A DNA stretch of 64,000 nt from the NCBI RefSeq assembly GCF_900102635.1, contig NZ_FMZQ01000002.1, positions 310,001 through 374,000 of the forward strand, in the 5' to 3' direction. A program made the translations under genes and the position numbers. Numbering within the stretch: the first letter of the stretch is position 1; every line of letters begins with the position of its first letter. Origin of the DNA: Ectopseudomonas chengduensis. GTDB lineage: Bacteria > Pseudomonadota > Gammaproteobacteria > Pseudomonadales > Pseudomonadaceae. Below, in pieces: positions 36,483 to 45,552 of this stretch. A model generated the notes under the pieces. That model ran no database searches, had not been told where the DNA came from, and was given only the letters and a program-made list of their open reading frames with translations.

Positions 36483-37340
36483 ATGACAACAATGGACAAA
36501 TGGGGGTGGCAACGCTGCCTGCTGGCGCTGCTGCTGATGGGCATTTGCGGCGCGGCCCAGGCCGCTGAGGACCTTGCGCTGATCGAGATGATCAACAGCT
36601 ATCGTAGCGAGGTGCAGCGCTGTGGCGTTCAGGCCTCCGAGCCACTGCCGCCGTTGACCAACGATCCACGCCTGATCCTGCCTGCCAACGGCACCGCGGA
36701 TTTGCAGGATTCGCTGAGCGCGGCTGGTTACCCGTTGGTTAACGTACAGGCCATCACCCTCTCCGGCCCGCGCAATGCGCAGGCAGCCATGCAGGCATTG
36801 AGCGAGAGTTTCTGCCGCGTGCTGCTCGATCCGCAATTCATCGACATCGGCGTCAGCCAGCAGGATCGCGACTGGCGCATCGTGCTGGCACGGCCGCTGC
36901 TCAGTGGGCGCCTGCAATCCTGGCAGACCGAGGGGGAAAGTCTGCTCATGCTGATCAACTCTGCCCGCGCCGAGGCACGCCAATGCGGTGACCAGCACTT
37001 CGCTGCCACCGCGCCGCTGGTATGGAATGCCGAACTGGGGAGCGCCGCCGAGAGCCACAGCCGAGCCATGGCCAACGGCAACTTCTTCTCCCATCAAGGG
37101 CGTGACGGCCTGACGCCGGGTGACCGCGCGGAACTGGCGGGGTACAGCGGTACCAAGGTCGGCGAGAACATCGCCGCGGCGCTGGATACCACCGCCAAGG
37201 TGGTCGAGGGCTGGCTCGCCAGCTCCGGGCATTGCGCCAACATCATGAACCCGGAGTTCAGCGAGCTAGGCGCTGCCTATGCCAACGACCCGCAGAGCGA
37301 TGCCGGCATCTACTGGACGGCGTTGTTCGGCGGGCAATGA
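36483..37340 (+). CDS. Secreted protein with two CAP (SCP/PR1) domains
   Basis: 285 residues from ATG 36483, preceded by GGAGAGGGCGG. Signal peptide LLALLLMGICGAAQAAE. The first CAP-like domain (about residues 30-140) begins EMINSYRSEVQRCGV but lacks the usual catalytic His. The second (about 155-285) is complete: LLMLINSARAEARQCGD, AAESHSRAMANGNFFSHQG, KVGENIAAAL, and GHCANIMNPEFSELGAAYA. Bacterial CAP proteins (YkwD type) are envelope or extracellular. Their chemistry is largely unknown. Confidence 0.85.
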   Translation: MTTMDKWGWQRCLLALLLMGICGAAQAAEDLALIEMINSYRSEVQRCGVQASEPLPPLTNDPRLILPANGTADLQDSLSAAGYPLVNVQAITLSGPRNAQAAMQALSESFCRVLLDPQFIDIGVSQQDRDWRIVLARPLLSGRLQSWQTEGESLLMLINSARAEARQCGDQHFAATAPLVWNAELGSAAESHSRAMANGNFFSHQGRDGLTPGDRAELAGYSGTKVGENIAAALDTTAKVVEGWLASSGHCANIMNPEFSELGAAYANDPQSDAGIYWTALFGGQ

Positions 37341-37353
37341 GTGAGCGCCGGCT

Positions 37354-37941
37354 TCAGTTGACGCCGAACACCTGGGCCAGGTGCTGCTCGTAGCGTGCCA
37401 CGTCGTGCTCGATGTTCGGCTCCTTCATCACGTCGTTGCAGATGAAGGTGGGCAGACCAGTCATGCCCAGGAACTCGTTGGCCTTGTGGAAGGGGAAGTA
37501 CACCGCGTCCACGCCTTTGCCTTCGAAGAAATCGGTCGGGTCCTCGAAGGCCTGCACCGGGGCGTTCCAGGTCAGTGACAGCATGTACTGCTTGCCCTGA
37601 ATCAGCCCGCCGCTGCCGTACTTCTGCGATGCATCGGAGCGGGTACGGCCGTCGTTGGCATACAGGCTGCCGTGGCCGGCGGTGAACACCTCGTCCAGAT
37701 ACTTCTTCACCGTCCAGGGTGCGCCCATCCACCAGCCGGGCATCTGGTAGATCACCACATCGGCCCAGAGGAATTTCTGTACTTCTTCTTCCACGTCGTA
37801 GCCGCCGTCGATGAAGGTGGTCTTGACGTCGAAGCCGGCGCGGTCGAGGAAGGCCACCGCCGCGTCGTGCAGGGTGCTGTTGTACTGGCCGTGGGAGTGG
37901 GCGAACGCTTTGCCGCCGTTGAGCAGGAGGATCTTTTTCAT
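37354..37941 (-). CDS. mdaB: NAD(P)H quinone oxidoreductase MdaB
   Basis: 195 residues from the Met at 37941 (KKILLLNGGKAFAHSHGQYN), a flavodoxin-fold start. Further motifs: YQMPGWWMGAPWTVKKYLDE and GKQYMLSLTWNAPVQAFED. The length matches MdaB. It reduces quinones with two electrons and protects from oxidative stress. GGAGAACC is its ribosome site. The IS21-type element begins only 13 bp before the start codon, so its native promoter is gone or inside the element. Confidence 0.92.
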   Translation of the reverse strand: MKKILLLNGGKAFAHSHGQYNSTLHDAAVAFLDRAGFDVKTTFIDGGYDVEEEVQKFLWADVVIYQMPGWWMGAPWTVKKYLDEVFTAGHGSLYANDGRTRSDASQKYGSGGLIQGKQYMLSLTWNAPVQAFEDPTDFFEGKGVDAVYFPFHKANEFLGMTGLPTFICNDVMKEPNIEHDVARYEQHLAQVFGVN

Positions 37942-38060
37942 GGGGGTTCTCCAAATGCGGATTCCACGCCATTCGGACACTCAGCCCACGCTGATCCGGA
38001 CACCTGTTCCACGCTCATTCGGACAGGCAGTCGGAGCGCAGCGACGCAGGGGTGGCATTG

Positions 38061-38816
38061 TTAGTCCGGGTTGGCTGGCGTCGTCAATTTCTGCGTCCGT
38101 TTGCGCATTGATTCACCCTTCAGATTGATCCGATAAGCGTTGTGCACCAGGCGGTCGAGGATGGCATCGGCCAGGGTCGGATCGCCGATCAGTTCGTGCC
38201 AGTTGTCCACCGGCATCTGGCTGGTGACGATGGTCGAGCGCTGGCCGTAACGGTCGTCCAGTAGCTCCAGCATGTCGCGCCGTTGCTCGCCGGTGAACGG
38301 GGCCAGGCCCCAGTCGTCGAGGATCAGCAGGTCGGTCTTGGCGTAGCTGCTCATCAGCTTGGCGAAGCGGCCGTCGCCATGGGCCAGACCCAGTTCTTCC
38401 AGCAAACGTGGCAGGCGCAGGTAGCGCACGCTGTAGCCCTCCCGGCAGGCCTGGTGGGCCAGGGCGCAGGCCAGCCAGGTTTTACCGACACCGGTGGGGC
38501 CGCCGATGATCAGGTTGAGGCCGTCGCGCAGCCACTGACCACTGCTCAGTTGCAGGATCAGCGCCTTATCCAGTCCGCGCGGGCTGCGGTAGTCGATGTC
38601 TTCGAGGCAGGCGTTGTGCTTGAGCCGGGCCTGGCGCAGGCGGCTGCTCAGGCGCTTGTCATCGCGTTCGGTCAGCTCGCGGTCGACCAGCAGGCCGAGG
38701 CGTTCCTCGAAGCTCAGGCTGTCGATTTCCGGGGTTTTCAGTTGTTCATTCAGCGCCTTGAGCATGCCGTGCAGGCGCAGGGTTTGCAGCTTGTCCAGGG
38801 TCGGATGGGGCAGCAT
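38061..38816 (-). CDS. istB: IstB ATPase of IS21-family element
   Basis: 251 residues from the Met at 38816. AAA+ helper with Walker A GGPTGVGKTWLACALAHQAC, Walker B LLILDDWGLAPF, and sensor-1 region STIVTSQMPVDNWHELIGD. It is needed for target choice and transposition with IstA. The gene begins 17 bp after the istA stop. The sequence looks intact. Confidence 0.93.
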   Translation of the reverse strand: MLPHPTLDKLQTLRLHGMLKALNEQLKTPEIDSLSFEERLGLLVDRELTERDDKRLSSRLRQARLKHNACLEDIDYRSPRGLDKALILQLSSGQWLRDGLNLIIGGPTGVGKTWLACALAHQACREGYSVRYLRLPRLLEELGLAHGDGRFAKLMSSYAKTDLLILDDWGLAPFTGEQRRDMLELLDDRYGQRSTIVTSQMPVDNWHELIGDPTLADAILDRLVHNAYRINLKGESMRKRTQKLTTPANPD

Positions 38817-38833
38817 GGTGAGTTTCCTTGGGT

Positions 38834-40363
38834 TCAGTGGTAGTAGCCGGGGCCGCGCAGGTTGGCGTGGTCGTCCGGCAGCAGGGGCAGGTGCTGCTGG
38901 GCCAGCGGCAGGTTTTCCAGCCCCTGGCGCAGGATCGATTCGAGGCTCTTGTAACTGCACGCACCGAGGCTGATGGCGCGACGGCAGGCCAACTCCAAGC
39001 GCACTTCGCCATGGGTCTTGCCCAGGCGCAGGATGCCCAGGCAGGCCCGGTAACCCTGCTGCGGATGGATGCGCCGTTCGAGGATGTGCCGGATCACGCC
39101 GGCGGTGTTCGGGCCGGCCTGCTCGGCCCATCGGATCAGCCGCTGCGGCGTCCACTCGGCATGCTCGCGATGGCTCTTGGGCATGTGCTCGGCCTGCGTG
39201 CTGTGCCTGCCCTTGTGCATTGAGCGCAGGTGGCTGGCCACTCGCTGGTTGGCGTGGAAACACTCGACGGTGCGCGCCGTCAGGCGTACTTCCAGTTGCT
39301 TCTTCACCAGTTGATACGGCACCGAGTAGTAATGCCCATCGACCTCGACGTGGTAGTCGATGTGCACCCGCGCCTTCTTCCACTCGGCATAGACGTAGGG
39401 TTGCTCCGGTAATGGGCGCAGCGCCGGGCGATCCAGAGCCTCGAAGGCCGAGTGCCGGGAGCCCGGTAGCTTCTTGAACGGGCGTTGGTTGAGCCGCTCC
39501 AGCAACCCGGCGATAGCGCTGTTGAGTTCGTCCAAGGAGAAGAACTGCCGATTCCTCAGTGCGGCGAGGATCCAACGCTCGACCACCTGCACGCCGACTT
39601 CGGCCTTGGCCTTGTCGCGCGGCTTACGCGCCCGCGCCGGCACCACCGCCACGCCATAGTGCTCGGCCAGATCGCGGTAGCTGGGGTTGATGTCCGGCTC
39701 GTAACAATGGGCCTTGCTCACCGCGCTGCGCAGGTTGTCCGGCACCACGATCTCCGGCACGCCGCCGAGGAAGGCGAAGCAACGGGTATGCGAGCCTAGC
39801 CAGTCCGGCAGCTGCTGCGACCAGGTGGCTTCGGCGAAGGTGTAGCTGGACGCGCCAAGCACCGCGACGAACACCTGCGCCTGGCGGATCTCGCCGCTGT
39901 GGCGGTCGATAACCGGCACCGTCTGGCCGGCATAGTCGACGAACAGCTTCTCGCCGACGCGGTGCTCCTGACGCATCACCACGTCCAACTTGCCCTGCCA
40001 GGCTCGGTAATGCTCACAGAACCAGCTGTACTGAAAGCCCTGCGGCTGGCTCAGGCGGTACTCCTGCCAGAGCAGCGCCAGGGTCACCCCGGGGCGGCGC
40101 AGTTCGGCATGCACCCATGCCCAATCGGGTAAAGGCCGCTTCTCACTGGCAACCGCCGGGGCCGGCGGGAACAGTTGCTGCTCCAACTCGGCATCGGACA
40201 ACGAACAGGGCCAACTGAGACCGCTGGCGGCAAAACGACAGAGGTAATCACCGGCACTGCTGTGGCCAGTACCCAGGCTGCGGGCGATCTTGCGCACGGA
40301 CAGGCCGCAGTCGAACTTGAGGCGCAACACCTCTCGGATTTTACGCATGGATAAACGCTCCAC
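38834..40363 (-). CDS. istA: IstA transposase of IS21-family element
   Basis: 509 residues. N-terminal helix-turn-helix (LRLKFDCGLSVRKIARSLG), DDE catalytic core: first Asp in KLFVDYAGQTVPVI, second in EIVVPDNLRSAV, Glu in KAKAEVGVQVV. The C-terminal region is the usual IstA tail. It appears complete, so the element could still be mobile. Confidence 0.93.
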   Translation of the reverse strand: MERLSMRKIREVLRLKFDCGLSVRKIARSLGTGHSSAGDYLCRFAASGLSWPCSLSDAELEQQLFPPAPAVASEKRPLPDWAWVHAELRRPGVTLALLWQEYRLSQPQGFQYSWFCEHYRAWQGKLDVVMRQEHRVGEKLFVDYAGQTVPVIDRHSGEIRQAQVFVAVLGASSYTFAEATWSQQLPDWLGSHTRCFAFLGGVPEIVVPDNLRSAVSKAHCYEPDINPSYRDLAEHYGVAVVPARARKPRDKAKAEVGVQVVERWILAALRNRQFFSLDELNSAIAGLLERLNQRPFKKLPGSRHSAFEALDRPALRPLPEQPYVYAEWKKARVHIDYHVEVDGHYYSVPYQLVKKQLEVRLTARTVECFHANQRVASHLRSMHKGRHSTQAEHMPKSHREHAEWTPQRLIRWAEQAGPNTAGVIRHILERRIHPQQGYRACLGILRLGKTHGEVRLELACRRAISLGACSYKSLESILRQGLENLPLAQQHLPLLPDDHANLRGPGYYH

Positions 40364-40552
40364 GACGACCTCTCTGCTTCGAAAAAGAGGTCGATGGTAG
40401 TGAAGAAATCCTGCGTAGCTGCCTGCCTGAAAAGTGTCCGGATGGCCGTGAAATCGGTGTCCGGATGCTTGTGGAATGAGTGTCCGGATCAGCGTGGAAT
40501 CACTGTCCGGATGCGCGTGGAATGGGTGTCCGAGTCAGCGTGGAATCCGCAT
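40364..40552. repeat. Right-end tandem transposase-binding repeats of the IS21 element
   Basis: About five copies of a unit of roughly 24 bp, core GTGTCCGGAT followed by a GTGGAAT block, run from about 40430 to the terminal inverted repeat. Three matching copies in the opposite direction are at the left end (37965-38030). Confidence 0.8.
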
Positions 40553-40786
40553 GCTGTCTACGACCCAGGAAAAGGAACAGGCGTTTGGGTCATTGCGGGC
40601 ACACCCACGAAAGTGACTTGGCGTCCGGTTGAAGTTCTGAGTCTCGCCGATGATTCCGCACGCGTGTCCGGTGATCTCAAGGTTGGCGAGCAGATTGTGG
40701 CGTTGGGAGCGCACTTGCTGCAGGACGGTGAGCAGGTTCGACTGGCCTCGCAGAGTGACGTCAGTGCGGCCGGGAGTCGTCCATGA
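40553..40786 (+). pseudogene. C-terminal stump of an RND efflux membrane-fusion protein
   Basis: Starting right at the IS21 end the frame reads YDPGKGTGVWVIAG, VTWRPVEVLSLADDSARVSG and GEQIVALGAHLLQDGEQVRL. This is the end of a HlyD/AcrA-type periplasmic adaptor: the terminal beta-barrel and membrane-proximal domain. The first roughly 80 percent is missing. It overlaps the RND gene by 4 bp, the usual adaptor-pump order. Confidence 0.85.
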
Positions 40787-41851
40787 GCGAGGGGCGTTTC
40801 AACTTCTCGGCGCTCGCTGTGCGCGAGCGCTCTATCACCCTATTCCTGATCTTCCTCATCGGCGCAGCCGGCATCCTGGCGTTCTTCGGGCTGGGTCGTG
40901 CGGAGGATCCGCCGTTCACAGTCAAGCAAATGACGGTCATTACTGCTTGGCCTGGTGCTACAGCGCAGGAAATGCAGGATCAGGTGGCTGAGCCGCTCGA
41001 AAAGCGCATGCAGGAACTGAAGTGGTATGACCGAACGGAAACCTATACCCGGCCGGGTATGGCTTTTACCGTAGTGTCGCTGGCCGATAGAACGCCGCCA
41101 TCGGAAGTCCAGGAAGAGTTCTACCAGGCGCGCAAGAAGCTCGATGATGAATCGCGAAAATTGCCAGCGGGTGTAATCGGGCCGATGGTGAACGACGAAT
41201 TTTCGGATGTCACTTTCGCGCTCTTTGCGCTCAAAGCCAAAGGTGAGCCGCAGCGGTTGCTGGTGCGAGATGCAGAGGCGTTGCGCCAGCGCCTATTGCA
41301 TGTGCCGGGAGTGAAGAAGGTCAACATCATCGGTGAGCAGGCTGAACGGATCTTTGTGTCCTTCTCTCACGATCGCCTCGCAACGCTCGGGGTATCTCCG
41401 CAAGACATCTTCTCCGCCCTGAACAACCAGAACGTCCTTACGTCTGCTGGATCGATTGAGACGAAGGGGCCGCAGGTTTTCCTGCGTCTGGACGGTGCAT
41501 TCGACAAGCTGGAGAAGATCCGAAATACGCCGATTGTGGTGCAGGGGCGTACGCTCAAGCTATCAGATATTGCAACGGTAGAACGCGGCTATGAAGACCC
41601 GGCGACTTTCCTGATTCGTAACAACGGTGAAGAGGCCCTTCTGCTCGACGTCGTGATGCGCGAAGGGTGGAATGGACTGGATCTAGGCAAGGCACTCGAC
41701 GCCGAGACGGCCAAGATCAACGAGAACATGCCGTTGGGTATGGCTCTTGTGAAGGTTACCGATCAGTCTGTGAACATCGCATCGGCTGTCGATGAATTCA
41801 TGGTCAAATTTTTCGTCGCGCTGCTTGTTGTGATGGTTGTTTGCTTCGTCA
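40783..41851 (+). pseudogene. RND efflux pump, truncated after about 350 residues
   Basis: The first third of an inner-membrane RND transporter: MSEGRFNFSALAVRERSITL, helix 1, then periplasmic porter domain pieces TAWPGATAQEMQDQVAEPLE and GVKKVNIIGEQAERIFVSFS. The end is helix 2 (FFVALLVVMVVCFVS). A normal RND pump has about 1030 residues. After about position 41850 the sequence changes to unrelated DNA of the next, opposite-strand gene; the last residues of the open frame (RSQAHASWAHR) are read-through. Not functional. Confidence 0.9.
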
Positions 41852-42424
41852 GTAGGTCGCAAGCGCACGCTTCTTGGGCACATCGATGAGTAGCTTGCCT
41901 TCAACTTTGTACTGCCTACCGTCGGGTGCGATCATCGGCCGGCTTTGCTGCAACGCAATGCCCGTTGCATCCAAGATCGGGTTTCCGTCACTACCCACGA
42001 TTGAATGGGCTGCATCGAGTTGAACCTGGGCGCCTGGATAGAAATCGGCAATGGGGGTCACTACGTTGTTGCCCACCATCGGCCGAACGAATCCAGCGAT
42101 GACGAGCAACAACGCAAGACAGGCCAATATGATCTTCAGCGTGCGAATTCCCGCTGTTTTCGTACGTACTGCATCAGTCGAGAAGCGAGCGTAGAAGTAC
42201 AGCGTTGTCCAGAAGAGCGGGAATCCAGCGGCAAGTACATAAACGGTACGAGATGGCGTAAAAAATGCCATCGCCATGAATGCCATGCTCAATAGATTGA
42301 ATACACCCAACCAAACGGGAAGGTGGTTCCATATCTCACGGAAAAGGTACCGCACCCCGGAATAGGAGTTGCTGACATTTTCCGATGGCGGCGGCTTTAG
42401 TCCATTCCATGTTATGAGGCTCAT
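41849..42424 (-). CDS. Membrane-anchored hypothetical protein, possibly cut at its end
   Basis: 191 residues. Two helices in tandem near the start (HLPVWLGVFNLLSMAFMAMA and VYVLAAGFPLFWTTLYFYA), a third (IILACLALLLVIAGFVRPMV), then a soluble part with GAQVQLDAAHSIVGSDGNPI. The stop codon lies exactly at the junction with the broken RND gene, so the protein may have lost its C-terminus. No family was recognised. Confidence 0.6.
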   Translation of the reverse strand: MSLITWNGLKPPPSENVSNSYSGVRYLFREIWNHLPVWLGVFNLLSMAFMAMAFFTPSRTVYVLAAGFPLFWTTLYFYARFSTDAVRTKTAGIRTLKIILACLALLLVIAGFVRPMVGNNVVTPIADFYPGAQVQLDAAHSIVGSDGNPILDATGIALQQSRPMIAPDGRQYKVEGKLLIDVPKKRALATY

Positions 42425-42470
42425 GATCTTCAGGCTCTTGATTGGAGAAGATGTTGCGGGGATCTGAGGA

Positions 42471-42749
42471 TCACTGGCCTTGAGATTGCGCCATGAACGT
42501 CTTGAGTTGATCCAGCGTCACGTAACCTTTTCCATCTGTATCTATCTCAGCGAAATGCTGGGCCACGCGAGGCATGCCCTTAGTGGCCTCTTCCTTTGTC
42601 AACTTTCCGTCGTGGTTGGCGTCGGCCTGCTGGAACCTGCTTTCCAGTACGTTTGCCATGCGGCCACGCATGGCGCCGCCGCCCATCTGAGGTTGGGCGG
42701 CGGCCATGCCGGAGACAACCAGCAGTCCAATAGTGATCAGTGTGCGCAT
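42471..42749 (-). CDS. Small secreted EF-hand protein
   Basis: 92 residues from the Met at 42749 (RTLITIGLLVVSGMAAAQPQ, a clear signal peptide). Two EF-hand loops: DANHDGKLTKEE and DTDGKGYVTLDQ, each with normal Ca2+ ligand positions. The N-terminal region of the longer frame (to 42815) is not credible. It is divergent from a TetR gene with a shared palindrome, so likely controlled by it. Periplasmic calcium binding is expected. Confidence 0.85.
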   Translation of the reverse strand: MRTLITIGLLVVSGMAAAQPQMGGGAMRGRMANVLESRFQQADANHDGKLTKEEATKGMPRVAQHFAEIDTDGKGYVTLDQLKTFMAQSQGQ

Positions 42750-42838
42750 CGAAATTTCTCCATGTTCCAAGTGGTTGGGGCGTCTCCCGCAGACGCAGCG
42801 GCGGTTCCGTTGCATCGAGAGGACAGCCTCATTGTGCC

Positions 42839-42860
42839 ATTGACTTACTGGACAGTCAAT
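42839..42860. promoter_or_regulatory. Candidate TetR operator
   Basis: Perfect inverted repeat ATTGACT / AGTCAAT with an 8-bp spacer in the gap between the EF-hand and TetR genes. TGGACA (42849-42854) with TAGACT 18 bp later could be the TetR-gene promoter, overlapped by the repeat, as expected for autoregulation. Confidence 0.55.
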
Positions 42861-42911
42861 GAACGAATGCGCTAGACTGTAACATCACTCATAGACACAC
42901 GGGACTCCTTC

Positions 42912-43544
42912 ATGCCGACAGAAAAACCACAAGGAATTCGGGCCCAGAAGAAGGCAGAGCGTCCAGGCGAGATCCTGCGGGCGGCGTTCGCCGAATTCGT
43001 CGACAAGGGTTTCATCGCCGGACGAGTCGAGGACATCGCCAAGCGCATTGGTGTCACCAAGGGTACGGTGTACTTCTATTTCGAGACCAAAGAGCGGTTG
43101 TTCGAGGAGGTCATGGTAAGCGTTTCGGCAGCCATAGCGAGCGATATTGCATCCATTCCGCTCGATACGCGGGGAACCTATGTCGACCAGTTGAAGAATT
43201 TCATTCTTTCCGTCTATGGCATGTTGGCCAAGCACCCGGAAGGTCGCGAAATGGTTCGACTTCTCATTGCTGAGGCGCCCCGCTTCCCGGAGTTGACTGA
43301 AAAGCATCACGATCATTTCATTGGCCCGGGCGTGGCCGCTATCAAACGAATTGTCACCAATGGCATCGCTGCAGGTGAGTTCACTGATTCGGCGTTGGCT
43401 GACTTTCCGCAGTTAGTGATGAGCCCTATCCTGGTGTTGACCTTTGGGCAGTTGCGTTTTGCAGGGCGTAGGCCCATTGACCCAAGAAAGTTCATCGAAG
43501 CCCACCTTGAGTTGGTGATCAACGGATTACGGGTGAGGTGTTGA
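42912..43544 (+). CDS. TetR/AcrR-family regulator
   Basis: 210 residues. N-terminal helix-turn-helix RVEDIAKRIGVTKGTVYFYF with the FETKERLFEEV ending of TetR. The C-terminal ligand domain has no recognisable signature beyond FGQLRFAGRRP. The arrangement next to a broken RND pump suggests that it once repressed the pump. It may now control the EF-hand gene only. Confidence 0.9.
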   Translation: MPTEKPQGIRAQKKAERPGEILRAAFAEFVDKGFIAGRVEDIAKRIGVTKGTVYFYFETKERLFEEVMVSVSAAIASDIASIPLDTRGTYVDQLKNFILSVYGMLAKHPEGREMVRLLIAEAPRFPELTEKHHDHFIGPGVAAIKRIVTNGIAAGEFTDSALADFPQLVMSPILVLTFGQLRFAGRRPIDPRKFIEAHLELVINGLRVRC

Positions 43545-43667
43545 TGTTCTACTGCAGCGCTGCGGCTGCGAGTCGATACATGAAAAACAATGCCAGCGAG
43601 GTCCCTAAAAATGTGAAACGAGTAGCCCAAAGCAAGGTCGTGCTCAGCGTGGCATCCATATTTTTAT
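43545..43667. other. Flank of ISPpu12
   Basis: Short stretch between the regulator and the transposon end. The last bases before the left end are AT-rich (ATTTTTAT), consistent with target preference. Confidence 0.5.
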
Positions 43668-43725
43668 GGGTATACGGATTTAATGGTTGATGGGGCACCT
43701 TCACCCCATCAATCTGATACCACCC

Positions 43726-45015
43726 TCAGATGGTTGATAGATCGACTCCGTAGTTGAGTTCCTCTGCGAAGTCCGGCAGTCCGTAACCGATGGTTTTCTT
43801 GTAGAAAGGAGAGACCTTCGCAGTCGGTGCCTTCTTCTTGTGCTTCGTGGTGTAGAGCATTCGTGCCCGCATCACCTCGAAGGAGTAACCGCGCCCTTCA
43901 CGGTTCTTGTCCTTGGCCAGTCGGTTGATGGACTCCGTGTAAGCGTTGGTGACGGGCATGTCCGTCTCGAAGTAGGTCATGGTCTCTTCGCGCCAGTTTC
44001 CCACTGCCCTGACCAGATCGCTCCAGACTTCCTTTTGGCCCTTCGGGATGGTGGCTATCCACTCGTCCAGGGCGGCTTCTGCCTGGAGCCGTGTGGTGGC
44101 GTCCCAGATGCCGTAGAAGCGCTCCTTGTGCTCGTAGGCGGCCAGCAGTTGCGGGAACGCGCCTGTCCAAGTCTCCATGATGAGGCGCTCCCGGTCTGAG
44201 ACTTCGTGAGCGCGTTTCAGCAGGATTTTCCGGTCTCCCTTGAGAGTCCGGCTCTGGGACGGTTTCAGCTCCTTTCTGAGGCCCTTGCGCACTCTCTCTA
44301 GGGCATCGTTGGCCATGCGCACCACATGGAACTTATCGACCACGATACGGGCCTGGGACAGCACAGCCTTGACCGCTGCCCGGTAGGGGTTCCACATGTC
44401 CATGCTGACGATCTCGACCTTCTGCCGGTCTTTCAGCTTCATCAGGTAGTTGGTCACCACGTCCTGGCGGCGGGTGGCCAGCAGGTCGAGCAGGGTTCGC
44501 TCCTCAATGTTGGTCAGAATGCAGCGGTAGCGCTTGTTCAGGTATAGCTCGTCAATGCCCAGGATGCGGGGCGTCTCGAAGCGGTGCCAGCGCCCCAGGA
44601 ACTCGGCGCGGGCGTTGAAGATGTCGCGCACCGTCTTCTCGTCCAGGCCGGCCTGTGCCGCCACAAAGGTGTAGGGGTGGTTGAAGGATTCCTTCTCCAC
44701 GTACTCATGCAGCCGCAGTGTCATACGGAATCCGTCCACCATCTCCGGTAGCTGGGGCCTGAATGTTGTCTTGCAGGCCCGGCAGGTGTATCGGCGGCGG
44801 ACCACCCAGAGAGTGACCCGCTTGCCGTGGATGGGCAGATCACGATAGGGAACGTCACGCTTGCCGAACCGTACGAACTCACCCTGCACGCCGCATTCCT
44901 CGCAGGCGATGGGATCGGGCACGTCCACCTGGAAGTGCATTTCGTCGTCGGTTGATTTGCAGCCCAGTACTTGGTATTGCGGCAGGTGAAGGATGTTGTC
45001 GGGAAGTTCGGTCAT
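43726..45015 (-). CDS. tnpA: ISL3-family transposase of ISPpu12
   Basis: 429 residues. N-terminal zinc-binding cysteines (CEECGVQGEF, YTCRACKTTF), a helix-turn-helix, then the DDE-type core: ILGIDELYLNKRYRCILTN, VSMDMWNPYRAAVKAV and VVDKFHVVRMANDAL. The C-terminal part has TNAYTESINRLAKDKNREGR. All blocks are present, so the enzyme looks intact. Confidence 0.95.
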   Translation of the reverse strand: MTELPDNILHLPQYQVLGCKSTDDEMHFQVDVPDPIACEECGVQGEFVRFGKRDVPYRDLPIHGKRVTLWVVRRRYTCRACKTTFRPQLPEMVDGFRMTLRLHEYVEKESFNHPYTFVAAQAGLDEKTVRDIFNARAEFLGRWHRFETPRILGIDELYLNKRYRCILTNIEERTLLDLLATRRQDVVTNYLMKLKDRQKVEIVSMDMWNPYRAAVKAVLSQARIVVDKFHVVRMANDALERVRKGLRKELKPSQSRTLKGDRKILLKRAHEVSDRERLIMETWTGAFPQLLAAYEHKERFYGIWDATTRLQAEAALDEWIATIPKGQKEVWSDLVRAVGNWREETMTYFETDMPVTNAYTESINRLAKDKNREGRGYSFEVMRARMLYTTKHKKKAPTAKVSPFYKKTIGYGLPDFAEELNYGVDLSTI

Positions 45016-45036
45016 GGTGTTGTATAGGCGTAGGTG

Positions 45037-45549
45037 TCAGTCAGATCCATCCGACTCGGCATTGGTGTTTGCTTTTTTACCCAACAAGCTGCTGGAAACG
45101 AAAAGTAAGGCACCGAGGACAATTGCAATATCAGCCAGGTTGAAGGCCGGCCAATGCCAGTCTCGCCAATAGAAATCAAAGGAATCCACAACATAGCCGC
45201 GAAAGACCCGGTCAATCAGGTTGCCCATGGCGCCACCGAGGATAAGACTGTAAGCGATGGCTTCTCCTTTATGACGATTTTCAAGGATCAGCTTGATCAG
45301 AAAAATCGAGACCACTACCGCGATTCCGATAAAAAAGTAGCGCTGCCAGCCTCCACCATTCGCAAAAAGACTGAATGCGGCACCGGTGTTCCATAGGTGC
45401 ACCCAGTTAAAGAACGGGGTCACCGAAACATACTCGCCATAGGCCATTGATTGCTGCACCAGCCACTTTACAGCCTGATCAGACGCTGCCAGCAGGCCCG
45501 ATATGGACAATAGGGCATACGGCGAGAGCTTTTTGCCAATAATGAGCAT
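45037..45549 (-). CDS. lspA: Prolipoprotein signal peptidase II
   Basis: 170 residues with four membrane helices and both catalytic aspartates: NLIDRVFRGYVVDSFDFYW, together with NTGAAFSLFANGG. It cuts lipoprotein signal peptides at the lipobox Cys. It is an extra copy carried by ISPpu12 in addition to the chromosomal one presumed elsewhere. It starts 4 bp after the cation-transporter stop. Confidence 0.93.
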   Translation of the reverse strand: MLIIGKKLSPYALLSISGLLAASDQAVKWLVQQSMAYGEYVSVTPFFNWVHLWNTGAAFSLFANGGGWQRYFFIGIAVVVSIFLIKLILENRHKGEAIAYSLILGGAMGNLIDRVFRGYVVDSFDFYWRDWHWPAFNLADIAIVLGALLFVSSSLLGKKANTNAESDGSD

Positions 45550-45552
45550 TGT

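Larger units (their letters stand above)
37955..40552. mobile_element. IS21-family insertion sequence
   Basis: 2598 bp between the perfect 15-bp inverted ends ATGCGGATTCCACGC (37955-37969) and its complement (40538-40552). Inside each end are repeats of a unit like TGTCCGGAT..GCGTGGAAT: three at the left and about five at the right. Multiple terminal repeats are typical transposase binding sites of IS21 elements. It holds istA and istB in the normal order. No target duplication is visible: the flanks are CCAAA and GCTGTC. Confidence 0.9.

Noticed and set aside
38061..39575. 504-codon frame covering istB and part of istA
   Set aside because: Only the last 251 codons match IstB. The rest is a shadow of istA.
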